Shown one piece after another: positions 8,290-15,673 of a stretch of 20,353 nucleotides of DNA. The first letter of the stretch is position 1. Every line of letters begins with the position of its first letter. The notes beneath the pieces were generated by a model, which saw nothing but the letters and a program-made list of their open reading frames with translations, was not told the DNA's origin and ran no database searches. The DNA comes from an uncultured Eubacteriales bacterium (GTDB lineage: Bacteria > Bacillota > Clostridia > Oscillospirales > CAG-272): positions 1 to 20,353 of the forward strand of contig CAKSLR010000014.1 in NCBI GenBank assembly GCA_934467435.1. Direction: 5' to 3'. Made by a program: the position numbers and the translations under genes.

Positions 8290-8793
8290 ATGGCAAACGA
8301 AATCACCGAAGTAGATGTCAGGAAGATTCGGGAGGAACTGGAACACCGCAAACAGGTGTTGCGCCCCCAGTTGCATGAGGAGGTCAAACGCACGAGGGAG
8401 TACGGAGATCTGAGTGAAAACGACGAATACCGTACCGCCAAGCGGGAGCGGAACCGCAATGAGAGCCGAATCCGCTATCTCGAACGTTTTTTGGAGAACG
8501 CCGTCATCGTCAAAGCAGGGCAGAACCGGCGCGGTATCGGTCTTTTTGACGTGGTGGAGTTTCTGAATGAACGCACCGGCAGCGTCCGGCGGGTGCAGAT
8601 TGTCACCAGCCTGCGGCAGGACGCGCTGCGCGGCTTTATCAGCAAAGAGTCGCCGGTCGGGCGTGCGCTGGTCGGGCGCGCGGTGGGGGATCGGGTTGAG
8701 GTGGAGATCGCCCCCGGCAACTCCTATTTCATCACCATTCAGAGTGTTACGGTGGGAGAGGATAACGAGGACCTGCCGATCAGCAGTTACTGA
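8290..8793 (+). CDS. greA: GreA/GreB-family transcript cleavage factor
   Basis: A 167-residue transcription elongation factor that enters the RNA polymerase secondary channel and stimulates cleavage of backtracked RNA. The N-terminal half is the charged antiparallel coiled coil (about residues 5-75), with the acidic loop G-D40-L-S-E43-N-D-E-Y at its tip; these two acids correspond to the Mg2+-coordinating pair of GreA. The C-terminal globular domain (about 85-165) carries the family's ISKESPVGRALVGRAVGDRVEVE sequence. Length is slightly above the usual 158 residues. It is the first gene of a plus-strand unit with its own promoter; the hydrolase starts 49 bases after its stop. The context differs from the common greA-lysS arrangement of Firmicutes, so this may be a second Gre paralogue; I cannot see the rest of the genome. 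Confidence 0.94.
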   Translation: MANEITEVDVRKIREELEHRKQVLRPQLHEEVKRTREYGDLSENDEYRTAKRERNRNESRIRYLERFLENAVIVKAGQNRRGIGLFDVVEFLNERTGSVRRVQIVTSLRQDALRGFISKESPVGRALVGRAVGDRVEVEIAPGNSYFITIQSVTVGEDNEDLPISSY

Positions 8794-8842
8794 GCGCCTT
8801 TGGGGTTTCCCGGTTCGGCTTGTGAAGTGAGAGGGTGGTTTC

Positions 8843-10678
8843 ATGGATCTGTTTCAATACAAGAAGGCTTTTGATTTACTGAATGATTTCTTTGTGCGGG
8901 GAAAGGCGGATGTTTCCCGCGTGCCGTACCTGCCGTCTAAAACCGTGGTGTGCGGCAATACCGAAAACTATTTTCCCCGCGTGGCTTCGGCAGCCCGCGG
9001 GATTCCCGCCGCCCACCTGCAGGCGATGCTGGAGGCATTTGAGCACAGCAGCCGTGTGAATATTCACTCGGTGACGGTGTTGGCGGAGGATGCGGTGGTG
9101 TGTGAGGCTTCCGCCCCGCCCTATGACCGGCGGATTCCCCATGTGACCCATTCCATGTGCAAATCCATTACGGGTCTTGCCATCGGTATGCTGTGGGATG
9201 AGGGGCGCATCGATCTCGATCTGCCCGCCTACCGCTATCTGCCTGCTGCGGCGCTGCCTGCACGTCTGTCGGGGAGGATGAAGACCATTACCGTGCGCCA
9301 CCTGCTGACCATGACAAGCGGCGTTTCCTTTTCCGAGACCGGGCAGGGGACCGATGTGGACTGGGTGCGCGCTTTCTTCTCTTCCGATGTGAAGTTTGAG
9401 CCGGGCAGTGAATTTGCCTACAACAGCATGAACACCTATATCCTCTCCGCCATTGTGCGGGCGGTGAGTGGGGTCAGCCTGGTCGAATATCTGCGTCCGC
9501 GGTTGTTTGAGCCGCTGCACATCACCAACTTCTTCTGGGAGTCCTGCCCGCGCGGGAACACCAAGGGCGGCTGGGGGTTGTATATCGCGCAGGAGGATCT
9601 GCTCAAAATCGGCAAAATGTGCCTGGACGACGGCGAGTTTGGAGGAAAACGCATCCTCAGCCGCGAATGGCTTGCGGAGGCGTGTAACTGCCAGCGCGTC
9701 ACGCCCGAGGATTCGGGCGACTACAACTACGCCTTTCAGATGTGGTGCGGGCGGGACGGCAGCAGTTTTCTGTTCAACGGCATGCTCGGGCAGAACGTGT
9801 GGGTCAACCGCAAAAATCGTATCATCGTGGTGCTGAACGCCGGCAACTCGGAGTTTTTTCAGCAAAGTACCATGCTGCGGATTGTCGAAAAATATCTCGG
9901 CGTGGGCTTTACGCGTGAGACGGTGGCGGGGGATGACCGCCGCAACCAGTTCCTGCTTTGGGAATACGAGCGCCACTTTTTTGAAACGCGGCGTTGGGTT
10001 CTGCCCCTGCCGCGCCTGCACTGGTACCACCGCCTGCTGAACCGCCTGGTGGGGCGCTCCGCCCACCCGCTGCCCAAGCCCTGCGCGCTTCTTGCAGGGC
10101 GGCGTTTCCGTTTTTCCGCCAACAACGCGGGCATTCTGCCCGTATATATCCGCATGATGCAGAACAACCACACCGCCGGGATGCACGGGGTGTCGTTTGA
10201 GCGGGAGGGCGACCGTTTCTTCATGCTCTTTGATGAGGGCGGGAGCGAGGTGTACCGCATTGAGGCGGCTTTCTACGGTTACGCCTATTCCACCCTGACC
10301 ATCCGGGGCGAAAAATACCGTGTGGCAAGCGCGGCGCAGTTCGCGGTGGATGAGGACGGGCGGCGCCTTCTGAAACTGGAGATTTCATTCCTTGAAATTT
10401 CCCACACCCGTCGTGTCAAATTCTATTTTGACGGTGAGGACGGCGAATACCGGATGCGGATGCGCGAGGTGCCGGGCAAAGAAGTGGTGGACGGGCTGGT
10501 ACGCTCGCTGCCCGTTTCCGCCCCGCGGACCCGCGGCATTGTGAATTTTGTTTACGGCAGGATCAATCTGGACTATATCCTTCTCAAGGCGTATGATAAA
10601 TTCGAGCCGCTGCTTGTCGGTGAGGAGATCACCCACGCGCCCGCCCTGCCGGAGGGAGGGAAAACCCATGGCAAATAA
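8843..10678 (+). CDS. Serine beta-lactamase-like hydrolase (class C / penicillin-binding-protein fold)
   Basis: A 611-residue protein whose residues about 70-350 form a class C beta-lactamase/esterase-type domain. Visible motifs are S104-M-C-K107 (the S-x-x-K nucleophile and base), Y193-N-S195 (the tyrosine motif, here Y-N-S rather than the classical Y-x-N), the family block TVRHLLTMTSGVSF after the nucleophile helix, a GWGLYIAQEDLLKIGKM stretch, and G313-M-L-G-Q at the place of the third motif. Residues 360-611 are an additional mostly beta region that I do not recognise. There is no signal peptide or membrane span, so it appears cytoplasmic, unlike true penicillin-binding proteins. Relatives include esterases, amidases and D-aminopeptidases, so the substrate is open. 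It follows greA by 49 bases, has GAGAGGGTGG before its ATG, and overlaps the next gene by 11 bases. Confidence 0.87.
   Translation: MDLFQYKKAFDLLNDFFVRGKADVSRVPYLPSKTVVCGNTENYFPRVASAARGIPAAHLQAMLEAFEHSSRVNIHSVTVLAEDAVVCEASAPPYDRRIPHVTHSMCKSITGLAIGMLWDEGRIDLDLPAYRYLPAAALPARLSGRMKTITVRHLLTMTSGVSFSETGQGTDVDWVRAFFSSDVKFEPGSEFAYNSMNTYILSAIVRAVSGVSLVEYLRPRLFEPLHITNFFWESCPRGNTKGGWGLYIAQEDLLKIGKMCLDDGEFGGKRILSREWLAEACNCQRVTPEDSGDYNYAFQMWCGRDGSSFLFNGMLGQNVWVNRKNRIIVVLNAGNSEFFQQSTMLRIVEKYLGVGFTRETVAGDDRRNQFLLWEYERHFFETRRWVLPLPRLHWYHRLLNRLVGRSAHPLPKPCALLAGRRFRFSANNAGILPVYIRMMQNNHTAGMHGVSFEREGDRFFMLFDEGGSEVYRIEAAFYGYAYSTLTIRGEKYRVASAAQFAVDEDGRRLLKLEISFLEISHTRRVKFYFDGEDGEYRMRMREVPGKEVVDGLVRSLPVSAPRTRGIVNFVYGRINLDYILLKAYDKFEPLLVGEEITHAPALPEGGKTHGK
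10651..10660 (+). promoter_or_regulatory. Ribosome binding site of the YbaK-like gene inside the hydrolase gene
   Basis: GGAGGGAGGG lies 7 bases before the ATG at 10668 and within the last codons of the upstream gene. It selects this start over the in-frame ATG at 10548 and suggests translational coupling. Confidence 0.75.
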
Positions 10679-11147
10679 AAACGAAAAAACCAACGTCATG
10701 CGCATTCTCGGTGCGGCGGGCGTGCCCTATACCGCGCACGCTTACGATACCTCGCAACTGGACGCCTGCCATGCGGCAGACGACATCGGCGTTGCGCGGG
10801 AGCGGCTCTTCAAAACGCTGGTTACCGTTGCACCGGGCGGCGGGCATTATGTTTTTCTGCTGCCCGCGGGGGCAACGCTGGATCTCAAGCGCGCCGCCCG
10901 CGCGGCAGGGGTCAAGAGCGTTGCCATGCTGCCGCAGAAGGATCTGTTGCCGCTGACCGGGTATGTGCACGGCGGCTGTTCGCCGATCGGTATGAAAAAG
11001 CCGTTTCCCACCTTTGTGGATGAGAGCGCCGCCGGCTTTCCGACCATTCTGTTCAGCGGCGGGCACATCGGATTTATGGTAGAGGTGGCGCCGGGGGCGC
11101 TGCTTTCCCTTGTCGGCGCGACTTACGCACCGCTCACGGCGGACTGA
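10668..11147 (+). CDS. ybaK: YbaK/EbsC-family Cys-tRNA(Pro)/aminoacyl-tRNA deacylase
   Basis: A 159-residue trans-editing enzyme of the YbaK/ProX superfamily, which hydrolyses mischarged tRNAs, classically Cys-tRNA(Pro) produced by prolyl-tRNA synthetase. The catalytic lysine sits in LFKTLV (K49). The glycine-rich substrate loop appears as GYVHGGCSPIGMKK (about 98-111) and is followed by FPTFVDESA and the conserved strand ILFSGGHIGFMVEV. Length is the family norm. I place the start at 10668 because of the strong upstream GGAGGGAGGG and because an N-terminal MANKNEKTNV with a short lead to the fold is typical. The start codon lies inside the end of the hydrolase gene (11-base overlap, different frame). 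It is the last gene before the ileS T-box. Confidence 0.93.
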   Translation: MANKNEKTNVMRILGAAGVPYTAHAYDTSQLDACHAADDIGVARERLFKTLVTVAPGGGHYVFLLPAGATLDLKRAARAAGVKSVAMLPQKDLLPLTGYVHGGCSPIGMKKPFPTFVDESAAGFPTILFSGGHIGFMVEVAPGALLSLVGATYAPLTAD

Positions 11148-11218
11148 GGCACCGCGGGGAGGGCGTTTTCGTGAAGAAGCGCGGCAAAAACGAAGCCGCA
11201 AAAAATGCGCCCGCCCCC

Positions 11219-11247
11219 TTGACAAAACGGGCGGGCGGACGTATAAT
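11219..11247 (+). promoter_or_regulatory. Perfect-consensus sigma-A promoter of the ileS unit
   Basis: TTGACA (11219-11224), a 17-base GC-rich spacer, and TATAAT (11242-11247). Transcription should start near 11254, just ahead of the T-box leader. The -35 hexamer sits in the loop of a 9-bp inverted repeat (11208-11216 with 11229-11237). Confidence 0.93.
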
Positions 11248-11253
11248 AAAGAA

Positions 11254-11510
11254 AAAGGAAGAAAGACGTTGACGGAGAGAGTAGCGCGGGTGCGAAGGGC
11301 AGAGCGAGCCGGGTATGGTGTGAGCCGGTGTTCGGTAACTCCGCTGTGAAGATCACTCCTGAGTCGCGGTGCCGAAAGAAGACTTTCTGCGTAGGTGCCG
11401 CCGGTTCCCCACCGTCAGACGGGGGGCATATGTCGGTATGCGAAAACGGGTGGTATTGCAAAGCGTGCGCTTTGTCCTGGTTTTCAGGGCGGCGCTTTTT
11501 TTATACACCG
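11254..11510 (+). promoter_or_regulatory. Isoleucine T-box riboswitch (tRNA-Ile-sensing leader)
   Basis: The leader upstream of ileS has the parts of a class I transcriptional T-box. Stem I contains the AGAGCGAGCCGG block and the specifier loop GTGAAGATCACTCC, in which the specifier codon ATC (isoleucine) is at 11352-11354, followed by CTGAGTCGCGGTGCCGAAAG. The linker GTAGG is at 11391-11395, with a stem III-like hairpin around GCATA/TATGC after it. The antiterminator at 11447-11479 has CGGG/CCTG and GCAAAGC/GCTTTGT helices around a 7-base bulge TGGTATT. The first four bulge bases can pair with ACCA of tRNA-Ile. The bulge differs from the usual TGGNACC at its last two bases. Uncharged tRNA-Ile should favour the antiterminator and switch on ileS and the genes after it. 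Confidence 0.94.
11467..11502 (+). terminator. Regulated terminator of the ileS T-box
   Basis: The 3' half of the antiterminator (11467-11479) can instead pair with 11485-11495 around a short T-rich loop, giving a GC-rich stem that is followed by seven Ts (11496-11502). It is mutually exclusive with the antiterminator helices, as expected for transcriptional T-box control. Confidence 0.88.
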
Positions 11511-11520
11511 AACAAAAGAA

Positions 11521-11526
11521 AAGGAG
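11521..11526 (+). promoter_or_regulatory. Ribosome binding site that fixes the ileS start
   Basis: AAGGAG lies 8 bases before the ATG at 11535. The frame stays open upstream to 11328, but that part lies inside the T-box structure, so 11535 is the start. Confidence 0.9.
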
Positions 11527-11534
11527 TTTGTTTC

Positions 11535-14500
11535 ATGTATCAGAAGGTACCGGGAAATCTCAATTTCGTCTCGCGCGAAAAGGAGATTGAAAAGTTCTGG
11601 GAGGAAAACCGCATTTTTGAAAAGACGGTGGACGCCCGCAAGCAGTGCCCCACCTATACGTTCTATGACGGTCCTCCGACCGCCAACGGCAAACCCCACA
11701 TCGGGCATGTGCTGACCCGCGTGATCAAGGACATGATTCCGCGTTACCGTACCATGAAGGGGTACGAGGTGCTGCGGAAGGCGGGCTGGGATACCCACGG
11801 GCTGCCGGTAGAATTGGAAGTGGAGAAAAAACTGGGGTTAGACGGGAAGGAGCAGGTCGAGCAGTACGGACTTGCCCCCTTTATCCGCGAGTGTAAGGAA
11901 AGCGTTTGGAAGTACAAGGGGATGTGGGAAAAATTCTCTTCTCAGGTCGGCTTCTGGGCGGATATGAAAGACCCCTATGTGACCTACGACAACAACTTTA
12001 TTGAGTCGGAGTGGTGGGCGCTGCGTCAGATCTGGGATAAGGGGTTGCTGTATAAGGGCTTCAAGATTGTGCCCTACTGCCCGCGTTGCGGCACGCCGCT
12101 TTCTTCGCACGAGGTGGCGCAGGGATATAAGAGCGTGAAGGAACGCTCTGCCATCGTGCGGTTCCGCGCGGTCGGGGAAGAGGCGGAGTTCCTTGCCTGG
12201 ACCACCACCCCCTGGACGTTGCCCTCCAACGTGGCGCTGTGCGTCAACCCCGATGTGGATTATGTCAAGGTTCGCGCGGCAGACGGGCATACCTATTACC
12301 TTGCCGCAGCGCTGGCGGACAAGGTGCTCGGCTCTCTCGGAACCGAGGAAACCCCCGCCTACGAAGTGCTTGCCACCATGAAAGGGAAGGATCTGGAGGG
12401 GCGCGCTTACGAGCCGCTTTTTGCCTGCACCGGTGAGGCGGTGAAAAAACAGGGAAAACCTGCCCATTTCGTCACGGCGGACGGGTATGTTACCACGTCG
12501 GATGGCACAGGCATTGTCCACATTGCTCCCGCTTTCGGTGAGGACGATGCGCGCATCGGGCGTAAATACGACCTTGCCTTTGTGCAGTTTGTGGATGGCA
12601 AGGGAGATATGACCGCCGAAACCCCCTATGCCGGCATTTTTGTCAAAAAAGCCGACCCGCTGGTACTTGCCGACCTGGAAAAGGAAGGCAAACTGTTTGC
12701 CGCCCCCGCGTTTGAGCATGATTACCCGCACTGCTGGCGCTGTGGCACCCCGCTGATCTACTACGCGCGGGATTCCTGGTTTATCCGTATGAGCGCCGTG
12801 CGCGACCATCTGATCCGCAACAACAATACCGTGAAATGGATTCCCGAATCCATCGGGCGCGGCCGTTTCGGTGACTGGCTGGAAAACATTCAGGACTGGG
12901 GCGTCAGCCGCAACCGCTACTGGGGTACTCCGCTGAATATCTGGGAGTGCCCGTGCGGGGAGCGTCATTCGGTCGGCTCGATTGCCGAACTGCGCACGCT
13001 TGCACCCGATTGCCCCGCAGATATCGAACTGCACCGCCCCTATATCGATGAGGTCACCTTCCCCTGCCCGAAGTGCGGGGGCACCATGCACCGCGTGCCC
13101 GAGGTCATCGACTGCTGGTTTGATTCCGGCTCCATGCCCTTTGCCCAGTGGCACTATCCCTTTGAAAATCAGGAGAAATTCCGGCGCTATTTCCCCGCCG
13201 ACTTTATCTCGGAAGGGGTCGATCAGACGCGCGGCTGGTTCTATTCGCTCATGGCGGTTTCCACCCTGCTCTTTGACTGTGCCCCCTATAAATCCGTTCT
13301 TGTGCTCGGACATGTTCTCGATAAGGATGGGCAGAAGATGTCCAAGTCCAAGGGCAATGCCGTAGATCCGTTTGAGGCGCTGGAGGAATACGGCGCGGAT
13401 GCCATCCGCTGGTATTTCTACTCGAATTCCGCCCCGTGGCTGCCGAACCGGTTTTACCGGGATGCGGTGGTCGAAGGACAGCGGAAATTCATGGGCACCC
13501 TTTGGAACACCTACGCTTTCTTTGTCCTGTATGCCAATATCGACGGCTTTGACGCCGGAAACTACACCCTCGACCGTGCGACGCTTTCGGTCATGGACCG
13601 TTGGATGCTCTCCCGCCTGCAAAGCCTGATTGCGGAAGTGGACGGAGACCTTGCCGCGCTGCGGATTCCCGAGGCGGCACGGGCGCTGGACGACTTTGTG
13701 GACGAGATGAGCAACTGGTACGTCCGCCGTTCGCGCGAGCGTTTCTGGGGCAAGGAAATGACGCAGGATAAGATCAACGCCTATATGACGCTTTATACCT
13801 GCCTTGTCACGCTGGCGAAGGTCGCTGCGCCGATGGTACCCTTCATGACCGAGGATATTTATCGCAACCTGGTCTGCACCAACGACAAAACGGCGCCCGA
13901 GAGCGTGCACCTGTGCGATTACCCCGTGCCGGACGAGAGCCTTGTGGACCACGATCTGGAGAACCGCATGGAAGAGGTGCTGCGCATTGTGGCGCTCGGG
14001 CGTGCCTGCCGCAACGCTGCCACGGTGAAGAACCGCCAGCCGCTTTCGCGGATGTTTGTGAAGGCGCCGTTTGCGCTGCCCGATTACTATACCGCCATCA
14101 TCGAAGAGGAACTGAATGTGCGGGCGGTGGAATTTACCGACAGCGTGCGGAACTTTACCACCTATACTTTCAAGCCGCAGTTGCGCACGGTGGGGCCGAA
14201 GTACGGCAAACGCCTCGCCGCCATCCGCACGGCGCTTGCCGCCCTGGACGGCAATGCCGCGATGGATGAGTTGGAGGCAACCGGAAAACTGCAACTTTCG
14301 ATCGGGGAAGAAACCCTGCCGCTTGAGCGGGAGGACCTCTTGATCGAAATGACCCGCCTGACTGGCTATGAGTCGCTCTCGGAGGGCGACCTTACGGTGG
14401 TGCTGGATATTCAGCTGACGCCCGAGCTGCTCGAAGAAGGTTTTGTCAACGAACTGATCAGTAAGATTCAGAATATGCGTAAGGACAGTGGCTTTGAAGT

Positions 14501-14684
14501 GACCGACCGCATCCGCGTCGGCGTGTCGGGCAACGCGAAGGTGGAGGACATCTTCCGCCGCAACGAGGCTGCCATTGCGTCGCAGACCCTGGCAAAAGAA
14601 GTGCTTTACGGTACATGCGGGGAAGGGGCAAAAGAGTGGAACCTGAACGGGGAGGCCGTTACTCTTTCCGTCAGCCGCATATGA
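11535..14684 (+). CDS. ileS: Isoleucyl-tRNA synthetase, IleRS2 (eukaryote-like) type
   Basis: A 1049-residue class I aminoacyl-tRNA synthetase that charges tRNA-Ile and edits valine. The catalytic signatures are intact: H55-I-G-H58 (in PPTANGKPHIGHVL) and K601-M-S-K-S605 (in DKDGQKMSKSKGN). Between them is the editing CP1 region with AWTTTPWTLPSN and TSDGTGIVHIAPAFGEDD. Cysteine pairs that could bind zinc occur at C182 (CPRCG) and around residue 515 (CPKCG). The length, the GWDTHGLPVE motif (rather than the GWDCHGLP of E. coli-like enzymes) and the long C-terminal region point to the IleRS2 clade, whose members are known to tolerate mupirocin. The HIGH motif is canonical, not the swapped GxHH seen in hyper-resistant forms. 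The gene is under T-box control and overlaps the next gene at ATGA. Confidence 0.97.
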   Translation: MYQKVPGNLNFVSREKEIEKFWEENRIFEKTVDARKQCPTYTFYDGPPTANGKPHIGHVLTRVIKDMIPRYRTMKGYEVLRKAGWDTHGLPVELEVEKKLGLDGKEQVEQYGLAPFIRECKESVWKYKGMWEKFSSQVGFWADMKDPYVTYDNNFIESEWWALRQIWDKGLLYKGFKIVPYCPRCGTPLSSHEVAQGYKSVKERSAIVRFRAVGEEAEFLAWTTTPWTLPSNVALCVNPDVDYVKVRAADGHTYYLAAALADKVLGSLGTEETPAYEVLATMKGKDLEGRAYEPLFACTGEAVKKQGKPAHFVTADGYVTTSDGTGIVHIAPAFGEDDARIGRKYDLAFVQFVDGKGDMTAETPYAGIFVKKADPLVLADLEKEGKLFAAPAFEHDYPHCWRCGTPLIYYARDSWFIRMSAVRDHLIRNNNTVKWIPESIGRGRFGDWLENIQDWGVSRNRYWGTPLNIWECPCGERHSVGSIAELRTLAPDCPADIELHRPYIDEVTFPCPKCGGTMHRVPEVIDCWFDSGSMPFAQWHYPFENQEKFRRYFPADFISEGVDQTRGWFYSLMAVSTLLFDCAPYKSVLVLGHVLDKDGQKMSKSKGNAVDPFEALEEYGADAIRWYFYSNSAPWLPNRFYRDAVVEGQRKFMGTLWNTYAFFVLYANIDGFDAGNYTLDRATLSVMDRWMLSRLQSLIAEVDGDLAALRIPEAARALDDFVDEMSNWYVRRSRERFWGKEMTQDKINAYMTLYTCLVTLAKVAAPMVPFMTEDIYRNLVCTNDKTAPESVHLCDYPVPDESLVDHDLENRMEEVLRIVALGRACRNAATVKNRQPLSRMFVKAPFALPDYYTAIIEEELNVRAVEFTDSVRNFTTYTFKPQLRTVGPKYGKRLAAIRTALAALDGNAAMDELEATGKLQLSIGEETLPLEREDLLIEMTRLTGYESLSEGDLTVVLDIQLTPELLEEGFVNELISKIQNMRKDSGFEVTDRIRVGVSGNAKVEDIFRRNEAAIASQTLAKEVLYGTCGEGAKEWNLNGEAVTLSVSRI

Positions 14685-14923
14685 GCGGGGCGGGGAACTT
14701 CCGCCCCGGGCGCTACCGCCATTTCAAGGGAGGGGAATATGAACTGCTGACCCTTGCCCGCCATTCCGAGAGCGGAGAACCGATGGTGGTTTACCGCGCC
14801 CTTTACGGGGCGGGCGAGGTCTGGGTGCGCCCTGCCGCCATGTGGCAGGAAACGGTGGAGCGGGACGGCAAACGCATACCCCGTTTCACTTACCTGGGAG
14901 ACGGATATGATACGGAAGGATGA
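14681..14923 (+). CDS. DUF1653-domain small protein
   Basis: An 80-residue protein consisting of one DUF1653 domain, recognisable from G-R-Y-R-H-F-K-G-G-E-Y-E, then L-A-R-H-S-E-S-G-E, then VVYRALYGAGEVWVRP and MWQETV, ending in P-R-F. The family is widespread in bacteria as short cytoplasmic proteins of unknown role, sometimes fused to other domains. I start it at 14681, where ATGA overlaps the ileS stop codon, because the domain begins only about eight residues later. The in-frame ATG at 14615 would extend deep into ileS. There is no strong ribosome binding site at normal spacing, so translation is probably coupled to ileS. It overlaps the next gene by 17 bases. Confidence 0.87.
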   Translation: MSGAGNFRPGRYRHFKGGEYELLTLARHSESGEPMVVYRALYGAGEVWVRPAAMWQETVERDGKRIPRFTYLGDGYDTEG

Positions 14924-15620
14924 CATTCCCGGTCAGCTTTTTTCACTTGCCGACCCCGGATACCGCGATTTTTCGGCATCCCTCATGCCGGGGGTGGCAC
15001 GTGAGCGAGTCATCGGCGTGCGCACCCCCGCCCTGCGTCAACTGGCGCGGGAGTTGTGGGGTACGCCGACGGCGGAGGCGTTTCTTCTCGATCTGCCGCA
15101 CCGCTATTTTGAAGAAAATCAACTGCATGCCTTTCTTTGCGAACGGGAGGGGGATGTTGCCGCTTCCCTTGCGCGGTGCCAAAAATTTTTGCCCTATATC
15201 GACAACTGGGCGACCTGCGACCAGTTTGTGCCGCGGGCGTTTGCCCGGTCGCCGGAGGCGCTTTCGGACGTGCTGCCCGTTTGGCTCACGTCCGACCACC
15301 CCTATACCGTGCGCTACGCCATTCTGGCGCGGATGCGGTATTTTCTTTCCGACGAACGCTTCTCCCCCCGCTACCCGGAGGAGATGATAGGGGTGCGGAT
15401 GGGGTGGCATTACTACGTGGATATGGCGGTGGCATGGTATTTTGCTACTGCTGCGGCAAAGCAGGAGGAGGCGGCGCGCCCGTTTCTCCTCGCCCTGCCG
15501 CCCGCCGTGCGGAACAAAGCCATTGCCAAGGCGCGGGAGAGTTTCCGCGTTCCCCCGGCAGTCAAGGAAGAACTTGCCCGGCTGCGGGTGCCCGGCGTGC
15601 CCGCTCTGCGTCCCTACTGA
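14907..15620 (+). CDS. AlkD-like DNA alkylation repair protein (HEAT-repeat family)
   Basis: A 237-residue cytoplasmic protein of the DNA alkylation repair family related to AlkD, a HEAT-like-repeat DNA glycosylase that removes alkylated purines without base flipping. Visible landmarks are the N-terminal GVRTPALRQLARELWG helix pair, FFEENQLH-type helix (here YFEENQLHAFL), the central YIDNWATCDQF segment, in which the aspartate corresponds to the catalytic acid of AlkD, and the later MGWHYYVDMAVAWYFA helix with conserved Trp residues, then KAIAKARES. The ATG at 14907 is preceded by GGGAG at good distance and lies inside the end of the DUF1653 gene (17-base overlap). It is the last gene of the ileS unit and is closed by the strong hairpin after 15635. 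Activity and exact substrate are inferred from the family. Confidence 0.9.
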   Translation: MIRKDDIPGQLFSLADPGYRDFSASLMPGVARERVIGVRTPALRQLARELWGTPTAEAFLLDLPHRYFEENQLHAFLCEREGDVAASLARCQKFLPYIDNWATCDQFVPRAFARSPEALSDVLPVWLTSDHPYTVRYAILARMRYFLSDERFSPRYPEEMIGVRMGWHYYVDMAVAWYFATAAAKQEEAARPFLLALPPAVRNKAIAKARESFRVPPAVKEELARLRVPGVPALRPY

Positions 15621-15634
15621 AAAAAGCCCCGATT

Positions 15635-15673
15635 GAAAAAGAACCCCCGGCATGTGGCCGGGGGTTCTTTTTC
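15635..15673. terminator. Bidirectional intrinsic terminator, 17-bp stem
   Basis: Arms 15635-15651 and 15657-15673 pair perfectly over 17 bp around a 5-base loop, with a T-run inside the outer arm on each strand (GTTCTTTTTC). It ends the ileS-alkD unit on the plus strand and the minus-strand membrane-protein operon, overlapping the stop codon of the latter by two bases. Confidence 0.93.

Noticed and set aside
8876..10186. A 436-codon open frame antisense to the serine hydrolase
   Set aside because: No recognisable protein features, high His/Gln/Arg, and fully covered by a motif-bearing gene.
10548..10667. In-frame N-terminal extension of the YbaK-like protein
   Set aside because: This stretch is the 3' end of the hydrolase gene in another frame, and the YbaK fold and ribosome binding site begin at 10668.
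11328..11534. In-frame N-terminal extension of ileS
   Set aside because: It would translate the T-box leader; the ribosome binding site and the family N-terminus place the start at 11535.
11838..14294. An 818-codon open frame antisense to ileS
   Set aside because: Same composition artefact; ileS on the other strand is complete and unambiguous.
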